DNA of 64,000 nucleotides from Sympetrum striolatum (lineage: Eukaryota; Arthropoda; Insecta; Odonata; Libellulidae). Shown here piece by piece: positions 23,785-35,459 of the stretch (position 1 is the stretch's first letter; every line of letters begins with the position of its first letter). A model generated the notes under the pieces. The model made no database searches, had not been told where the DNA came from, and was given only the letters and a program-made list of their open reading frames with translations. The translations under genes and the position numbers were made by a program. The DNA is taken from assembly GCA_947579665.1 (NCBI GenBank), contig OX388343.1, positions 93,228,254-93,292,253 of the forward strand. Direction: 5' to 3'.

Positions 23785-24535
23785 AGGTGGGGTTAGATGA
23801 CGAGGATTTCTCAACATCTTACCTGTCTAGCTTTTTGACTACCTACGAATTATAATAGCTTTAAATGCATATTTAATATCTGTCATACTTTCACCTTTCT
23901 GGTACTCCTGTAAATGAAGCCATCGAAAAGAAAAGCAAGAAAAGGAATTGCTAGAACGAAAGCAACTGGAAAGATTAACAAGGGAAGCTGTAGCTATGGC
24001 ATGAAAAGCTATCTCCACTAAAATAGTAGAGCTAAAAAAGGAAAACTACGAAAAAAGAAAGAAAAGCTGCAACGCGTCGACTGAAATTATTGTCCTCTGA
24101 CGAGTCGTCACTGGGTGAGGTCCCTTATGTTGAAACCACCGGCTACGTTGACATTAATAGTTAAGTGGAAGATGACAGCAGAGACTACATTATTTGTGGG
24201 GAGCAGGGAAAAGACGAACTGTGGTATCAGTGCTATAAGTGCCAATCTTGGGCACATGCTGAATGCATGGGATGATTTTCACGCCAAGCACTGACCGTGG
24301 AAGTGCGATGTTTGTTCATGAATTTTCATAAAATTTTTGTTGAATTTTATGCCCAATGTTTAACTTTTCGGCGCATGAAATCCAGTGTTTTAGCTTAAAA
24401 TTTTCATACTTTAGTTTATTTTTGATAATTGAAATTCTTTCTCTGCCTATTTTATTCTTTTATGCCTATCTTACCTATTTTAATAAAATTTTATCTATTT
24501 AATAAAAATCTTATCGCTTCGTCATCTTACCCCTA
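23785..24535 (+). mobile_element. Pogo-type DNA transposon relic with zinc-finger transposase tail
   Basis: Inverted ends, GGGGTTAGATGACGA at about 23789 and its partner GGGGTAAGATGACGA read inward from about 24534, enclose about 750 bp. Inside, the + strand encodes a lysine/glutamate-rich segment (KEKQEKELLERKQLERLTRE) and RRLKLLSSDESS. Next come IICGEQGKDELWYQCYKCQS, WAHAECMG and, after a frameshift, WKCDVCS and stop: a Cys/His zinc finger of the CxxC...WxxCxxCxxWxHxxC...CxxC type seen at the C-terminus of many insect pogo/Tigger-like transposases. In-frame stops and the lack of a DDE domain show an internally deleted dead copy. Confidence 0.7.
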
Positions 24536-24539
24536 AGAC

Positions 24540-25265
24540 GAAAATGACATTTTCAAAACTATTATTAGTACTTCATCGCTCAACAGCGGATGACCGCACT
24601 TCATAACACACAAATGAAACTTTCAGGTTCTTTTTCTATGAATTTGTGACTCGCTTGGGTAACTATAATGGAGATATTTTGGTGGAATAATCTGAAAATT
24701 TGCTGAAGCTTGTTTCCAGAGCATTTATCATTTGTCGTTTTGTATTCACTGATATATTTTCATCGAAAAATGCTATGGTCACAGTTTCTGGTGCAAGGTA
24801 CCACAAATGATTGCAGAATGTGTTCATTGTAACCACGGAAACAACATTGCCTTTTCTACTGCATTCATATAATTTTTGTAAAAATATCATACTTTTCTAG
24901 GAGCCTCGCTGGCATTCGGCGTGGTAATCCAGCCCTCCACATACAGGCTCACTACGAATGTGCAGACATCGCGTATTACAACTTCTTCTAAGACGATAAG
25001 GCGAACTCACTACGAAAAAGAAACATTTTTAGGCAATATAGTGCTTTTGCCTTCCCCCTAGCACGGTGCCACGCGCCGATTGTTTGTTGATATAAAAATA
25101 AATATTTATTTTCCTTCGGTTGTATAATACAAATGGCTGGTAAATTATCAAAATATAATATTTAAATTCCAAATAAGCTTACCACTCATTTCATGATCTA
25201 TTTTATATCTCTTCCGGTATAAGTTCGCTTGCTATCTTCGAAGAAACATTTTCTTTTCTCTTAGC
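24540..25265. other. Intergenic, nothing recognised
   Basis: A GC-richer patch lies at 24900-25080 without an identifiable element. The small minus ORF at 24663-24890 has no recognised motif. Confidence 0.5.
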
Positions 25266-25269
25266 TTTA

Positions 25270-25628
25270 AATAATCGTCCAGTCCAAGCACATATCCTGG
25301 TCATCCTTTTTCTCGTTGACTTGAAGAAACTGCTTTTCTTCTTCCAGGGAAATAATTCCCAAAGCGTCTTCATTCGCAATTAAAAAAAAATTCGTCGAAT
25401 AATGCAAGGAACTTAGTCTTCTTTTTGCAATTAATTCTATCTACTTGAAGATTTCTGCAATATTCTCCACTCCTGATAAAGTCTCTCTAGTCTCTCAATG
25501 CGTTGTTGAAGCTTTTTTTGCAGGAATTTGAGCTCTCTAGGGGTGGAAGTGGATGGGGAAAGGTCGGAAGCACTCTCTAAGGCACACAATCGATAATCGA
25601 AGATCTTGCACCATAATCTAATACTCAT
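25270..25628 (-). pseudogene. Transposon-type ORF fragment (unclassified)
   Basis: On the minus strand a 63-codon ORF begins MSIRLWCKIFDYRLCALESA and contains a predicted coiled coil (LKFLQKKLQQRIERLERLYQ) and EWRILQKSSSR. After a frame change it continues LIANEDALGIISLEEEKQFL then QVNEKKDD to a stop. This order, a YxEWxxLxK(S/T) segment followed by a LFDIAxxDALxxIxxxxDxxFLxxQ segment, is a pattern I associate with multi-copy uncharacterised arthropod proteins thought to be transposon-borne. No catalytic residues are visible. The frameshift indicates decay. The function is unknown. Confidence 0.4.
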
Positions 25629-25959
25629 CTTTCCTACTCATTTCTCCATTTTACATGCATTCATAAGGATGATTCTTTTATGAAAAGTTTGTATTCCTAC
25701 TAAAATGTTCGGGAGGCTTCATATATTTTGCCTTGCCTTTTTTTACTCTTCTAATTCTCTGGTGATGTCTACGTTTAGGCACTCATCTCAAAAAAAGAAT
25801 TTCCGAAATAAAGAACTGTATTCTAGAGGAATAAAGTAGAAGGAGCCTTTTCCTCACTTTACGGGGTTTTCTTGGGTCCCTTCTGGAGTCTCATATCGAT
25901 TTTTGTCAGGTGGTTTGACGACTAGATTAACTTTGCATTTCGTCCAGAAAGAGATGGAA

Positions 25960-27870
25960 AGGAAAACTAATGCATATGCCCGTTACTCAAAAATTAAAAA
26001 TCAGTAGGTTATTTTCAATTACGGTGGAAAATTAAAGCCAGGAGAAATATGTTACCTAGGGAAACAATACAGAATCAACATATCATCATTAAAGAAAGGA
26101 ATCAAATAAGATATTAAAGCAAAAGGAAATAGCATACTTGAAGAAAGAAATTGATAAGATAGAATAAGAAAGAAGGAGTAACCAAACCAGAAAATCCTAT
26201 AGCAGAGCTAAAGGATTTCTGAAAGAATATCAAGCCAGAAGTATAAGGTGTAAAGAAAAATATGAGAAGTTATTAATAGAAAATGACCAAATTATTGGGA
26301 GGAGTATTTCCAGGAAATGTTAAGAGCTGAAGCGGAAGAAGAACTATAGGTGACAAGAGAGTTTCTTACGGCCGAATTAGAGGTGCATAAATCAACTTCA
26401 CAAAAGATAAAATACAAAAAAATGAAGAACAACAAAGCACCTGGGATGGATTCGATAGCGATAGAATTAATTAAATATGGAGAAGAAAAACTGCGTTGAT
26501 GGTGAAAATATGGAGAAAAGAGAGAATTCCTGAGGAATTAAACAAATATGTCATTTGCCCCATTTGTAAAAAAGTTTATTTTGGTTATAAACTATTCACC
26601 TTTATACTACACCAAAGGCTGAATATGTACGAAGAGATAAAGCAAGATTATCAAGGGGGGTTCAGACATGGTCGTTCTACAACAGATCAAATCTTTGTGC
26701 TGAAGCAAATAATAGAATAGAATTTTGAATATAATATCGACCTAAATATCCTGTTTATAGATTTCCAGAAATCATTCGACAGCATCAGAAGATAACAGTT
26801 ACTGGTGAAATTGGAAAAACAACGAATTCCTATCAAACTAAGAAACCTCGTCAAATTAACACTAGAAAATCATTAAGCGAGATTAAAGTAGCAGATAGGA
26901 TCACAGATAATTTTAAAATAAACGAAGGAGTTAGACCAGGAGATGCACTCTTCGCCCTTTTATTCAACTTAAGCTTAGATGCCTCAAAAGAAATATACGA
27001 GAATGGAACATTGCTAAACCGACAGATACAGATAATTGCGTATTATGATGACGTCACCATTATAGGTAGAAATATAGATAAACTTAAAGAAAGATTTGCA
27101 AAATTAGATCAAGAAACCAAGATTACATTACGATTAGAGAAAAAAATATTTAAAAATACTAAGAAATGCAGATAATGAACAGCTGCAAGACCTGAAAATA
27201 GCAAACTATAAATTTGAAGTAGTTAAGGAATTCAAATACCTAGGGATTTAAATAAATATTATGAACCAAGCAAGAGAATATGTACGAGTTATAATTCAAA
27301 AAGCTAACAAAACTTATCATATTTATGAAGGTATCCTCAAATCAAGGTTAATATCGAAATTTAATTTTGATATTATATAAAACTGTAATAAGACCAATAG
27401 CAACTTATGGAGCTGAGGTTACAAGACTGACAACAACTGATTAATATTATTTATGGATATTTGAAAGAAGAATAATTAGAAAAATATATGGACCAGTCTT
27501 TGAAAATGGTCAGTGGAGAATACTACATAATGAAGTAATAAATCAACTAATAAATAATGAGGACATAGTAATTTTCTTATAACCACAAAGAATAAGCTGG
27601 CTAGGACGCATAGAAAGAATACAAGATGACAAGATAGTTAAGCAAGTCTTTAAAAAGAACGTAGATGGAAAAAGGAGAAGAGGCAGGCCAAAGAAAATAT
27701 GGAAAGGTGACCTGTAGAAATATAGACCGTAGAAGGCCTGATAGAAATAGGTGTACAAAATTGGGAGCAGGATTCCAAAGACAGGAAATCCTGGAGAAGC
27801 ACTGTAGAGAAGGCTCACATTGGGCTGTAGTGGGAAGAAAGAGGCTCGTTTTAAATTGCTCCTATTTTAT
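25960..27870 (+). mobile_element. Non-LTR retrotransposon (LINE) ORF2 relic, about 1.9 kb
   Basis: Scattered frames on the + strand give, in order: YWEEYFQEML (about 26290), KKMKNNKAPGMDSIAIELIK (about 26415), IPEELNKYVICPICKK (26530), GGFRHGRSTTDQIFVLKQII (26657), LFIDFQKSFDSI (26750), INEGVRPGDALFALLFNLSL (26918), IIAYYDDVTIIGR (27031; the YxDD catalytic box is kept as YYDD), then GRIERIQDDKIVKQVF and KRRRGRPKKIW (27602-27704), then DSKDRKSWR. This is a reverse transcriptase followed by the C-terminal segment common in arthropod LINE ORF2 proteins. Many frameshifts and stops are present. The 5' endonuclease part is not seen, fitting 5' truncation. It differs from the element in the twins intron. 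Confidence 0.88.
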
Positions 27871-27879
27871 GATTCTGTA

Positions 27880-28560
27880 GTTATTTAATATTTATTTTAA
27901 TTTCTTTGCAAATTCTGCATATAAAAATACGAAATTGTGAAAATTTTCTATTGTAATAAAAGTCCACAATCTATGAGTCTAGACTAGTGTTTCCTCCCCA
28001 GAAATTCGGCATCTTGGTAGAATTATAGCTTATTCAGGTTTTCCAGTAAGTACTCTTCCACAGAAATCACCGGCTGCTAATAAAAATCCAACTCATGTAA
28101 TGGACTTCGTAATGAAGTTCTTTCACAGTAAAGGCAAATTAAAAATGATTAATTTTAGAAACTGGAAGCCAAATTAGTGCAGGAATAAGGTTTAGTTTAT
28201 CTTTAGGTGATTTCACCTCGTCAACCTATCGCCGGTATTTAAATACATTTAAACATCCATCAAACCGACGAAAAATTTTGGAAAGGTGAACATTTTTAAT
28301 ATTTTATCTGTTAAAATGCTGTTGAATAAGTGAAAAAAATTCGAAGGAATTTCGTATTTTTTTAGAGTAACACGTGGCGGATTGTGCTGCTGATGGTTCG
28401 GCTATGATTGTAATATTTGGAAAACAAAGTGTATGTGAGCATCAGTTATTTTATTAAAACATTATGTTAGACTACTATTCTCTTGTACAGATATTTCACT
28501 TAACTATTTTTGTTGAGATTGCTTATGCCAAACAGCTCATTAACGGATGCTGATACCTAA
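27880..28560. other. LINE 3' flank and unassigned sequence
   Basis: AT-rich, no coding or repeat signal that I can name. The exact 3' end and target-site duplication of the preceding LINE are not clear. Confidence 0.5.
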
Positions 28561-30469
28561 TCTTATCTTATATATAAAAATGGATGTTTGTTTGTATGTT
28601 TGTATGTTTGTATGTTCCAGATAATCTCGAAAACTAGATGTTGCACAATGTTCAAACTTTTAACATCATTAAATGTATTCCCTGGGATGATCAAGTGGTA
28701 CTTTTAATTTTCCTAAAGTCCACGGTTCGAATCCAGACGAGTAAAACAGTTTGCATAAGAAATACACGTAAAGTTCATTTTTTTCGTTGCATGATTCGTT
28801 TCTTTTGCAAAACTAAATTAGAAAGAACAGTCGTAGGAAGTCGAAACTAGCATCAAAAGAGGGGAAATAGAATAAAGATTCTTATTTTGGTCGTGAAATA
28901 TCGTTTGCGACTCGAAATTGCGAGAATTTTGATAAAATATACGAACATTTTGTCTAAATTTCCATGTAGTAAACAACTCATTCCCTTGACGATATAATTT
29001 TTTTTAAATTCGAATTTTGTTGACGAGTCTGTAGCAACCAAGTTTTATTTACATCAACTTAATTGTTTACCGTCTTTTTCGTAAAATGAAATGAGATTTA
29101 TAACAGTGGTTTACTGAAAATGGATTTCTGTCGATCAATTCAACTGGTTGCGTATAAATATCCTGGTACGTTGCGTAAGTTTTGAAGTATATTCTTCTGA
29201 ATTAAGTACTAGATCTAATCTCTTTGCAATGATGTATTAAGCGATTGACGGGAATGGAGTTTGCGAAGAACGTAAAGATTTCCCAGATTCGGTGTTTGTA
29301 ATCTTTGAAGAGTTGAACGGCGAGTTGTAAAGTTGTATCAAGCCTCTAGCATCGTATGATAGACCAAAAAGGTAAAGAAATTTTATTTTATTACATGCAG
29401 AATATAATAATTGATTCAATCGTTGTTTTTAAGTGCTTCCACTCCATATTCATTTACTATCCTTCTGTTATTGGTGTTTAATTTTTGTTTCTATTTTGAC
29501 ATTGCGATTACTTTTGTGGTTCGTGTTTATGTTACACATTTTAAGATTGAGATACCAGTCAGTTCCAAAATACATTTACTTTCCGTGTAGAATATTCATC
29601 GTTGGTTATTTGAGTGAAATGTAATTTATTTCTGTCATTTACGTTTAATGCTTGATTCATTTGGCCCCTTTATACCTGTATAAAAATGTAAATTTAAACG
29701 TGGTACTGCTTATCCTAATGTGATCTTAGAATATATTTCAAAACAAGGGAAATAGAATAAAGATTCTTATTTTGGCTGAGAAATATCGTATGCGTTTTGA
29801 AATTGCGAGAATTTTGATAAAATATACGAAAATTTCGTTTAAATTTTCATGTTGTAAATAAACCCATTCCCTTGACGATCAAGGCGATTGTTGATTCCGA
29901 ACTCATGTGTAATTCTATAAGAAGACATGGCGGATCAATGACCAGTTGAAATAAATTTCGAAAATAAGAGTTGAAGATTTATGATGAAGAAAAAATTGAA
30001 TAGCATTTTAAAATTTGTTGTGACAAACAATATCCTGTGAAGAAACGCAGGTTGAAAGGTATGAACATTTTTCATTGATTCTTTATATTTTCTTTAAGCG
30101 TCTGTGAAAACCGAGTTTTGTTTATGGTAACGTAATTGTTAACTTAATTTTCAATGAAATAAAACGATTTTGAAATTCGTACGTTGATAGAATTTGCATT
30201 CTCGCTGTCAATTCCACTGATTTAAAATAATAACGTGGTAAGTTGTGGACATTTCTCATGTTATTTTTGGGTTTTGACGGAAATTACGGACGTCCTTATT
30301 TCTTATGTTTAATCGGTCTTTGTTTTCTTTTAAGTTTTGAGCGACGAGTGGTCAGGAGCGAATAAGTAACATTTCAAAGCCTAAAAAGGTAAAGCGATTT
30401 CAGTTATCCGTAGACCGTAAAAAATCTAAGATATTGTAGTAGAATGAGTAATCCCTTACTTCAATCCAA

Positions 30470-30541
30470 ATCCAACCTACTGCCCACGGGCCGCATCTGC
30501 TGTTTGATAGTTAATAAAGCTGAAAAGTTTGGAGACCCCTA
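30470..30541. mobile_element. hAT element end fragment
   Basis: Read on the minus strand: AGGGGTCTCCAAACTTTTC, then a short spacer and GATGCGGCCCGTGGGCAG. That is a typical terminal arrangement of hAT elements, with a CAGGGGTCTCCAA-type tip and a GCGGCCCG motif nearby. The partner end was not found, so this is a fragment inserted in or adjacent to the Helitron. Confidence 0.55.
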
Positions 30542-32152
30542 CTTGAAACGCAGTATATTTTGGATATCATATACACAAATATGATAGTTTTTGAAATTAT
30601 TTATCAGTTTTTCAATCACTACTAGATGAAGTCTATTCTATTGCACTATCATACTATGCTATTTAGTATTGAAAATTCTTACTGCAACATATGTAAAAAC
30701 GTTTAAAAAACTTATATAACATTAATGTCCGGTAGTGTAATGTATATTTTGCGTTGGTTATAACTGTAATCTTCACATAAATGGCTTTGTCTATTCATTA
30801 TAATGTTTATCAGTTTCAATATTCTGAAAATACATGATTTTATGAACTGTTAATTCTTTAAAGTGAAAAGTTCTGTTTTTTTCGAATCCGTGTAGAAATC
30901 TAATACTGCTCAAATTAAAGCTGCAGTAGCAATATCAGTGTTCAAATATAATTAAGAGCATCGTGATCAACTTACTGATTTATGCATTTCCTTATGAATA
31001 TTAAACATGATTTACCTAGGTATTTACTGGACGGAGTGTCATGCCGAAATTAAACTCTGATATTGAAAACAGCTCACCCAAATGTCAATATTTAGCATGC
31101 TGTACACTGAAATTTATTAATTTTACCTCAGCCGAAGAATAGGTTATACTTCTTACACATCTTGAACATAAGTTTTTTTTCGGGATAAGAAACTATACAG
31201 ATAACCACAAAATGTAAATTTACTTAGGCCACTATTCACCTTCTCAACGGAGGTAGGTGGTAACTTTATTTATAAATTACTGTGAAGATTCTACGCTGAA
31301 TGTATTTAGGGCGTCAAGGAAATAATTTATCTTAAAAGTTATTCATTAGTTACTGGAGAAGGAATTATTATATCAGACCATTTGCATTGCCGGTATTTTC
31401 CCCTGGCATACGTCACTCGCGGAGTACATAGATAAATCTTAAAATCTTAACCAATTCCCGTACACAGACATATCGGCAAAGTGTTTACCGAGATCAAACT
31501 AGCATTTTTCGAAGCCTTATCACTTGGATCCAAAAGGAACTTCACATATTCCTGACATATTACTATGAGAGACTGTCAATGTTATTAATCGATCGAAAAT
31601 ATTTTCAGAAACAATATAATTGCAAATATTAAGCATCGATAGCAACACGATCTATTCAGGTTTGTAATCAAATACTTTACAGCTCACTTAACCAAATGCA
31701 CTTATCGTATAATGAATTTCGACTTAAGAGCATAGCTCCACAGACTTATTTCGGTAAGGTTGTTGCTCCACTGTCATGACTTTTTTTGTTCCATCTAATA
31801 TGGCGTTGTATCTTGCACTTAATCATTCCCAAGATCTACGACTAAGTTCCTAAACATTAATTAACATACCACTTCATTTTATACGAGTCACGAATTCTCA
31901 CTAACAATGAGTAAGTAAAACCGAGATAAAACAATTGGTCTAATTACAGCGTAATTTGAAAAAAATGAATTTGAAATAAATAAAACATACCTTCTGGTTC
32001 CATGATACACCATTTCTTATATAATGTCTATAGTTTTTTCTTCACGCAAGAAATATAACAATGATTTATTTGTCCATTCTCGGAATCACATTTATTCAGT
32101 TACTGGAGGTAGGTATCCTCTCAGTGATGACCATGGGGGGAATGTCAGTGGT

Positions 32153-32340
32153 GAAGAAGCTATTATGTATTCCTCACTTTCATACGTAGATACATTTTGA
32201 TACATTGTCACCGAAAAGCTATTTCGCTACATCAACCTGACTTTAGGAGATATAAGCCAGAAAGGAAGAAGCTATATGTATGCCTAACTTTCGTACGTAG
32301 ATACATTGTCACGGAAAAGCTCATTCAGCTATAACAACCT
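32153..32340. repeat. Imperfect direct duplication (about 80-88-bp units)
   Basis: Units 32153-32240 and 32264-32340 share GAAGAAGCTAT, CGTAGATACATT, ATTGTCACSGAAAAGCT and CAACCT in the same order, with small indels. Located near the 3' end of the Helitron. Confidence 0.75.
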
Positions 32341-32554
32341 GCCCGAATCTCATTCAAACTATATGAGATTAAATATTATGTTGATACAGCTTTTTAGACT
32401 TAATTGTAACTAACATTTCGTGGTATATATGTTTGGAAAGTCTGGTATTCGCTATTTACCAACAATTACGAAGCATGTGTTACGATCAAGGTTGTTACAC
32501 TGGTATTTATGAAATTAAATATCCCCGTTGAGAATCAACGGGTACTTCTGCTAG

Positions 32555-33230
32555 TACTATTATAAAAATTACTGACGCTGAATAAAAAGCAATACCCTAT
32601 TCGTATCAAGCCACATTTAGTCAAAACAATATAGGAATATAAGGTCATAAATTTGTACAAAATCGCAAATTGTAATTAATTTGCTGATGATAATGATTTA
32701 AGGAATAGAGACGATAAAGATGTTTGTTACCCTTCATTATTTGAAAGACATGAACTTTGTATGCATTCCTCTTGGGTACACTTGGACTACTCTGGGGTCA
32801 AAAGGAATAAAATTCAGTCGAGTAGTAGTAGTAAAAAGTAGTATATTACTCGTGGGAGGTAAATTTAATAATTATTAAAGTTTGAAAATTACTTTTAGAT
32901 CACTAGTTTTATGCGGACCTACATTTATACTAAATTTGTGAATTTTTCTTTTATGTAAATCTGAAAAAAATCCCAAGAGAGACCTTTGAGGTAAAGGTAA
33001 TCAAGGCCAAATTTGCGCGGAGTTTGCACGGAATAAAATAGATCCGAAATTAAAATTGAATTTGCACTGTAAAAATCAGCCTACATAAATAATAATCGAA
33101 TTATAGCGAATTGCTATTTATAATCATTCGCTGATCATCAGTAAATCTTCTCCAGTATAATATGGGTGAATTGTACCTCGTGTAATTAAAGAGAATCCAT
33201 TTAATTTATATTTGGCTCTTACTATTGTTT
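32555..33230. other. Intergenic, nothing recognised
   Basis: AT-rich, no coding or repeat signal seen. Confidence 0.5.
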
Positions 33231-33239
33231 TCCAGGAAT

Positions 33240-33700
33240 CAGATTCCGAGAACTTTTTCCTCTGAATCCTCCCTCCTAATCCACTCTCCCCCAAATCTCA
33301 TTCGCACCGCTTTCTGCTAAAACTTCCATATCACGCTCCACCCCCTGGGATTCATCGAACTGAGTTTCCTTTTCTCCATTATCTTCTTCCTCCCTCCCTT
33401 TCAGCTCCATTTCCTAATCGTAGGTAATACAGTCCCCTGTCTCCACCACTTTCTCTCTCTCTTTCAACTCCATTTCCTCTCCTCTTTCCTCCCATTTACT
33501 ACCATTTCCTAATCGAGTGGGAATTCCCTCCCTCGACTGCGGGGGAAAATCTTCGGAATCGTGCCCTATTTGGCGCTCATCTTCGTCGGCTCAGCTTCTT
33601 TTAACAACCGCCTTGTTCCTTCCAGATCTTCCATTCTCTTATCCCACACCTTATTCGCTTTCTCACTGTCTTTCTTTTATATTCACACCCCCAAATTTCA
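33240..33700. other. Pyrimidine-rich tract
   Basis: Strong C/T strand bias with repeated CTCCCTCC, TCCATTTCCT and CTCTCTCTCT motifs; the phrase CCATTTCCTAATCG occurs twice (about 33408 and 33503), suggesting a degenerate local duplication. Overlapping ORFs on both strands here follow from the base bias and are not called. Confidence 0.5.
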
Positions 33701-33847
33701 TTAAAAAATCTATATATTTTTCTCAGACTAAATCTTATATTAGCCTTCCTATCAGAGGCTTGAAAGGTAAATTGTTGGAAATTTTGATGCCATTCGAAAA
33801 GACGAGCAAACATCTTCATGAGCAAAGAAAGGGTTGAGGGTAAGTTC

Positions 33848-33925
33848 TGGCCGGGTAGCCTAGTTGGTTAAGGCAGCCTCCCGGATAGAGGATGTTCCCG
33901 GGTTAGATTCCCAACCCCGTCTGAC
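33848..33925 (+). mobile_element. tRNA-derived SINE head
   Basis: TAGCCTAGTTGGTTAAGGC matches the tRNA internal A box and GGGTTAGATTCCC matches a B box, 33 bases apart, so it has an RNA polymerase III promoter layout. Acceptor and T-arm stems do not pair fully and there is no clean tRNA end; the copy runs into CTGACTTTTTTT, a Pol III-type T run. Therefore a SINE head or tRNA pseudogene rather than a functional tRNA. Confidence 0.65.
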
Positions 33926-33929
33926 TTTT

Positions 33930-34745
33930 TTTATGTCCGTTTTTCCTTGGGATCTTCATAAACCTTTACAGCGGCAGAACTTCAGATATCCATTTGCATA
34001 GAAATGCAGGATTTGAAATTAAATCCCAGTTTAGCTGTAAATAAAAAATTATGTTTGAGAAAAACGTTCAATTGTCTCTTGGTTATGTTAGTTTCATCGT
34101 AACATAAGTTTCGTTTCAGCAATTCATTACCGCACCGATTAATGTTAGTATAATTAATCCGAATGTTCCTCTGAGGAAAAGTAACCAAGTTTTATTTTTG
34201 AAATAAAAATAGGAGCTATATTTATTATTCGTCTATATTCTGTGCGACATATTACTGTAATTTTATTTGTAATAAAATTGTAATTCACAGTATGCTACTG
34301 GTGGCATCAAAGAAGAGTTTAAAATTAAAACTATAGAGTTACTGTATGTTGAAACGAATGGATGAAATATCCTTCTTTTACATTAAAGATATTGGTGTGG
34401 ATAAGTTTATGAATTTGTGATCTTATTTTCAATAAATCAATTTTAGTCTTTAATAAGTAATTGATTTGGTTAATTCATAGTCAGACAAAAATAAGTTTTT
34501 ATCCTCTATGTCAGTAAAATGCATTTAATTTCTGAAAACATGTGCATAACATATTTAACAAGTGAACTGCACCGTCAAACATGACGGTCTTAATTTCACT
34601 TTTTAAATAAATTTGCATCATTTAACTTCATATGCATAATTGAATCCATGTGGTTCTAATAATCAGAAAAGGGAAGAACCAATTTACTTTGTTGTACACA
34701 AGAAAATGATCTTTTAAGTATAATTCTAAATTTGCTTAAATTTCC
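33930..34745. other. Body of the SINE and/or unassigned AT-rich sequence
   Basis: No recognisable gene. How far the SINE extends past the T run is unclear. Confidence 0.4.
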
Positions 34746-34749
34746 TGTA

Positions 34750-34925
34750 TCTTATGGGGAAACTCATGAGCTAAGATCCAACAGTCACCTTGGTCGTCAG
34801 AGGGTCTAGCTGTTTACTACGACGAAATTACAAAATCATTTACTTTTATTTACTATAGTTAACGTAATTTCGATTCAAAGAGTATGTTTCCCGACCACAT
34901 TAAGATTCTTTCCTAGATTATTACC
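34750..34925 (-). mobile_element. Helitron internal fragment
   Basis: On the minus strand AAGAATCTTAATGTGGTCGG through CTCTGACGACCAAGGTGACT and GTTGGATCTTAGCTCATGAG aligns with the conserved interior of the Helitrons at 3.9-5.5 and 28.6-32.6 kb (TGACGATCAAGGCGATTGTT). More diverged than the other copies, and no ends found. Confidence 0.65.
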
Positions 34926-35403
34926 TAATTAGTTTTTGGTCTTGAAGTCAGAAGCTCTATTTTGTAATATGTCTTCAAATGTATAATATGTATTCAAGTT
35001 ATATGAGATTTTTTTTTTGATATCTATGCTATAGCTGTTAAAAGATTTATCAAACAATGATTTCATTATTAAAATTTTATGAAAGAATGATTTTGGAAAT
35101 TCTTGACTAGCTGGATAAAGTTGGTCAAAGATGAAAATTTTCACTTGAAGATACCAAAGTACCTGCGGATAGTCACAGATACCTGTACCAATCTTGCAAA
35201 CGAAATTCTTGAATACTTGGTCTTATTAGAATGCAAATTTTGTTCTTATATAATCTCTTCTAACGCAGCAATTATTCATTTTTGTAGTCTTAATCACGAT
35301 ACTTTTCGTCTCAGTTATGATATATATTTTGTTGAACAATCAAGTTTCATAGATTAGATGAACAGCATCAATTTCGGAGAAAAAAATAAGTAAGGTAAAA
35401 AGT

Positions 35404-35453
35404 AACTGATGTTATAAACAATCCGCTCATGCGGATTGTTTATAACATCAGTT
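35404..35453. repeat. Perfect 23-bp-arm palindrome, 4-base loop
   Basis: Arms AACTGATGTTATAAACAATC + CGC and their exact reverse complement, separated by TCAT. No clear target-site duplication. The flanks share GGTAAA-like sequence in opposite orientation, so the arms may originally have been longer. It may be a foldback element or an inverted repair duplication. Confidence 0.9.
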
Positions 35454-35459
35454 TACCCC

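Larger units (their letters stand above)
28566..32554 (+). mobile_element. Helitron (non-autonomous, about 4 kb, internally rearranged)
   Basis: The 5' end TCTTATATATAAAA follows an A (28565); a second TC at 28561 is also possible. The 3' end is a textbook Helitron terminus: perfect 8-bp hairpin CCCGTTGA-gaa-TCAACGGG at 32524-32542, twelve bases, then CTAG at 32551-32554 before T. The interior has the family block ending CCCTTGACGAT twice, near 28858-29000 and 29748-29890, so it is an internal duplication, a nested copy or two neighbouring insertions sharing one 3' end. A hAT end (30470-30541) and a tandem duplication (32153-32340) lie inside. The starting (TTTGTATG)n run at 28587-28616 is common near Helitron 5' ends. 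No Rep/helicase coding is visible. Confidence 0.78.

Noticed and set aside
28587..28616. TTTGTATG repeats as a stand-alone microsatellite of interest
   Set aside because: It is a common feature just inside Helitron 5' ends and is explained by that element.
33848..33925. Functional tRNA gene
   Set aside because: A and B boxes are good but acceptor and T stems do not pair and the anticodon arm is unclear; a SINE head fits better.
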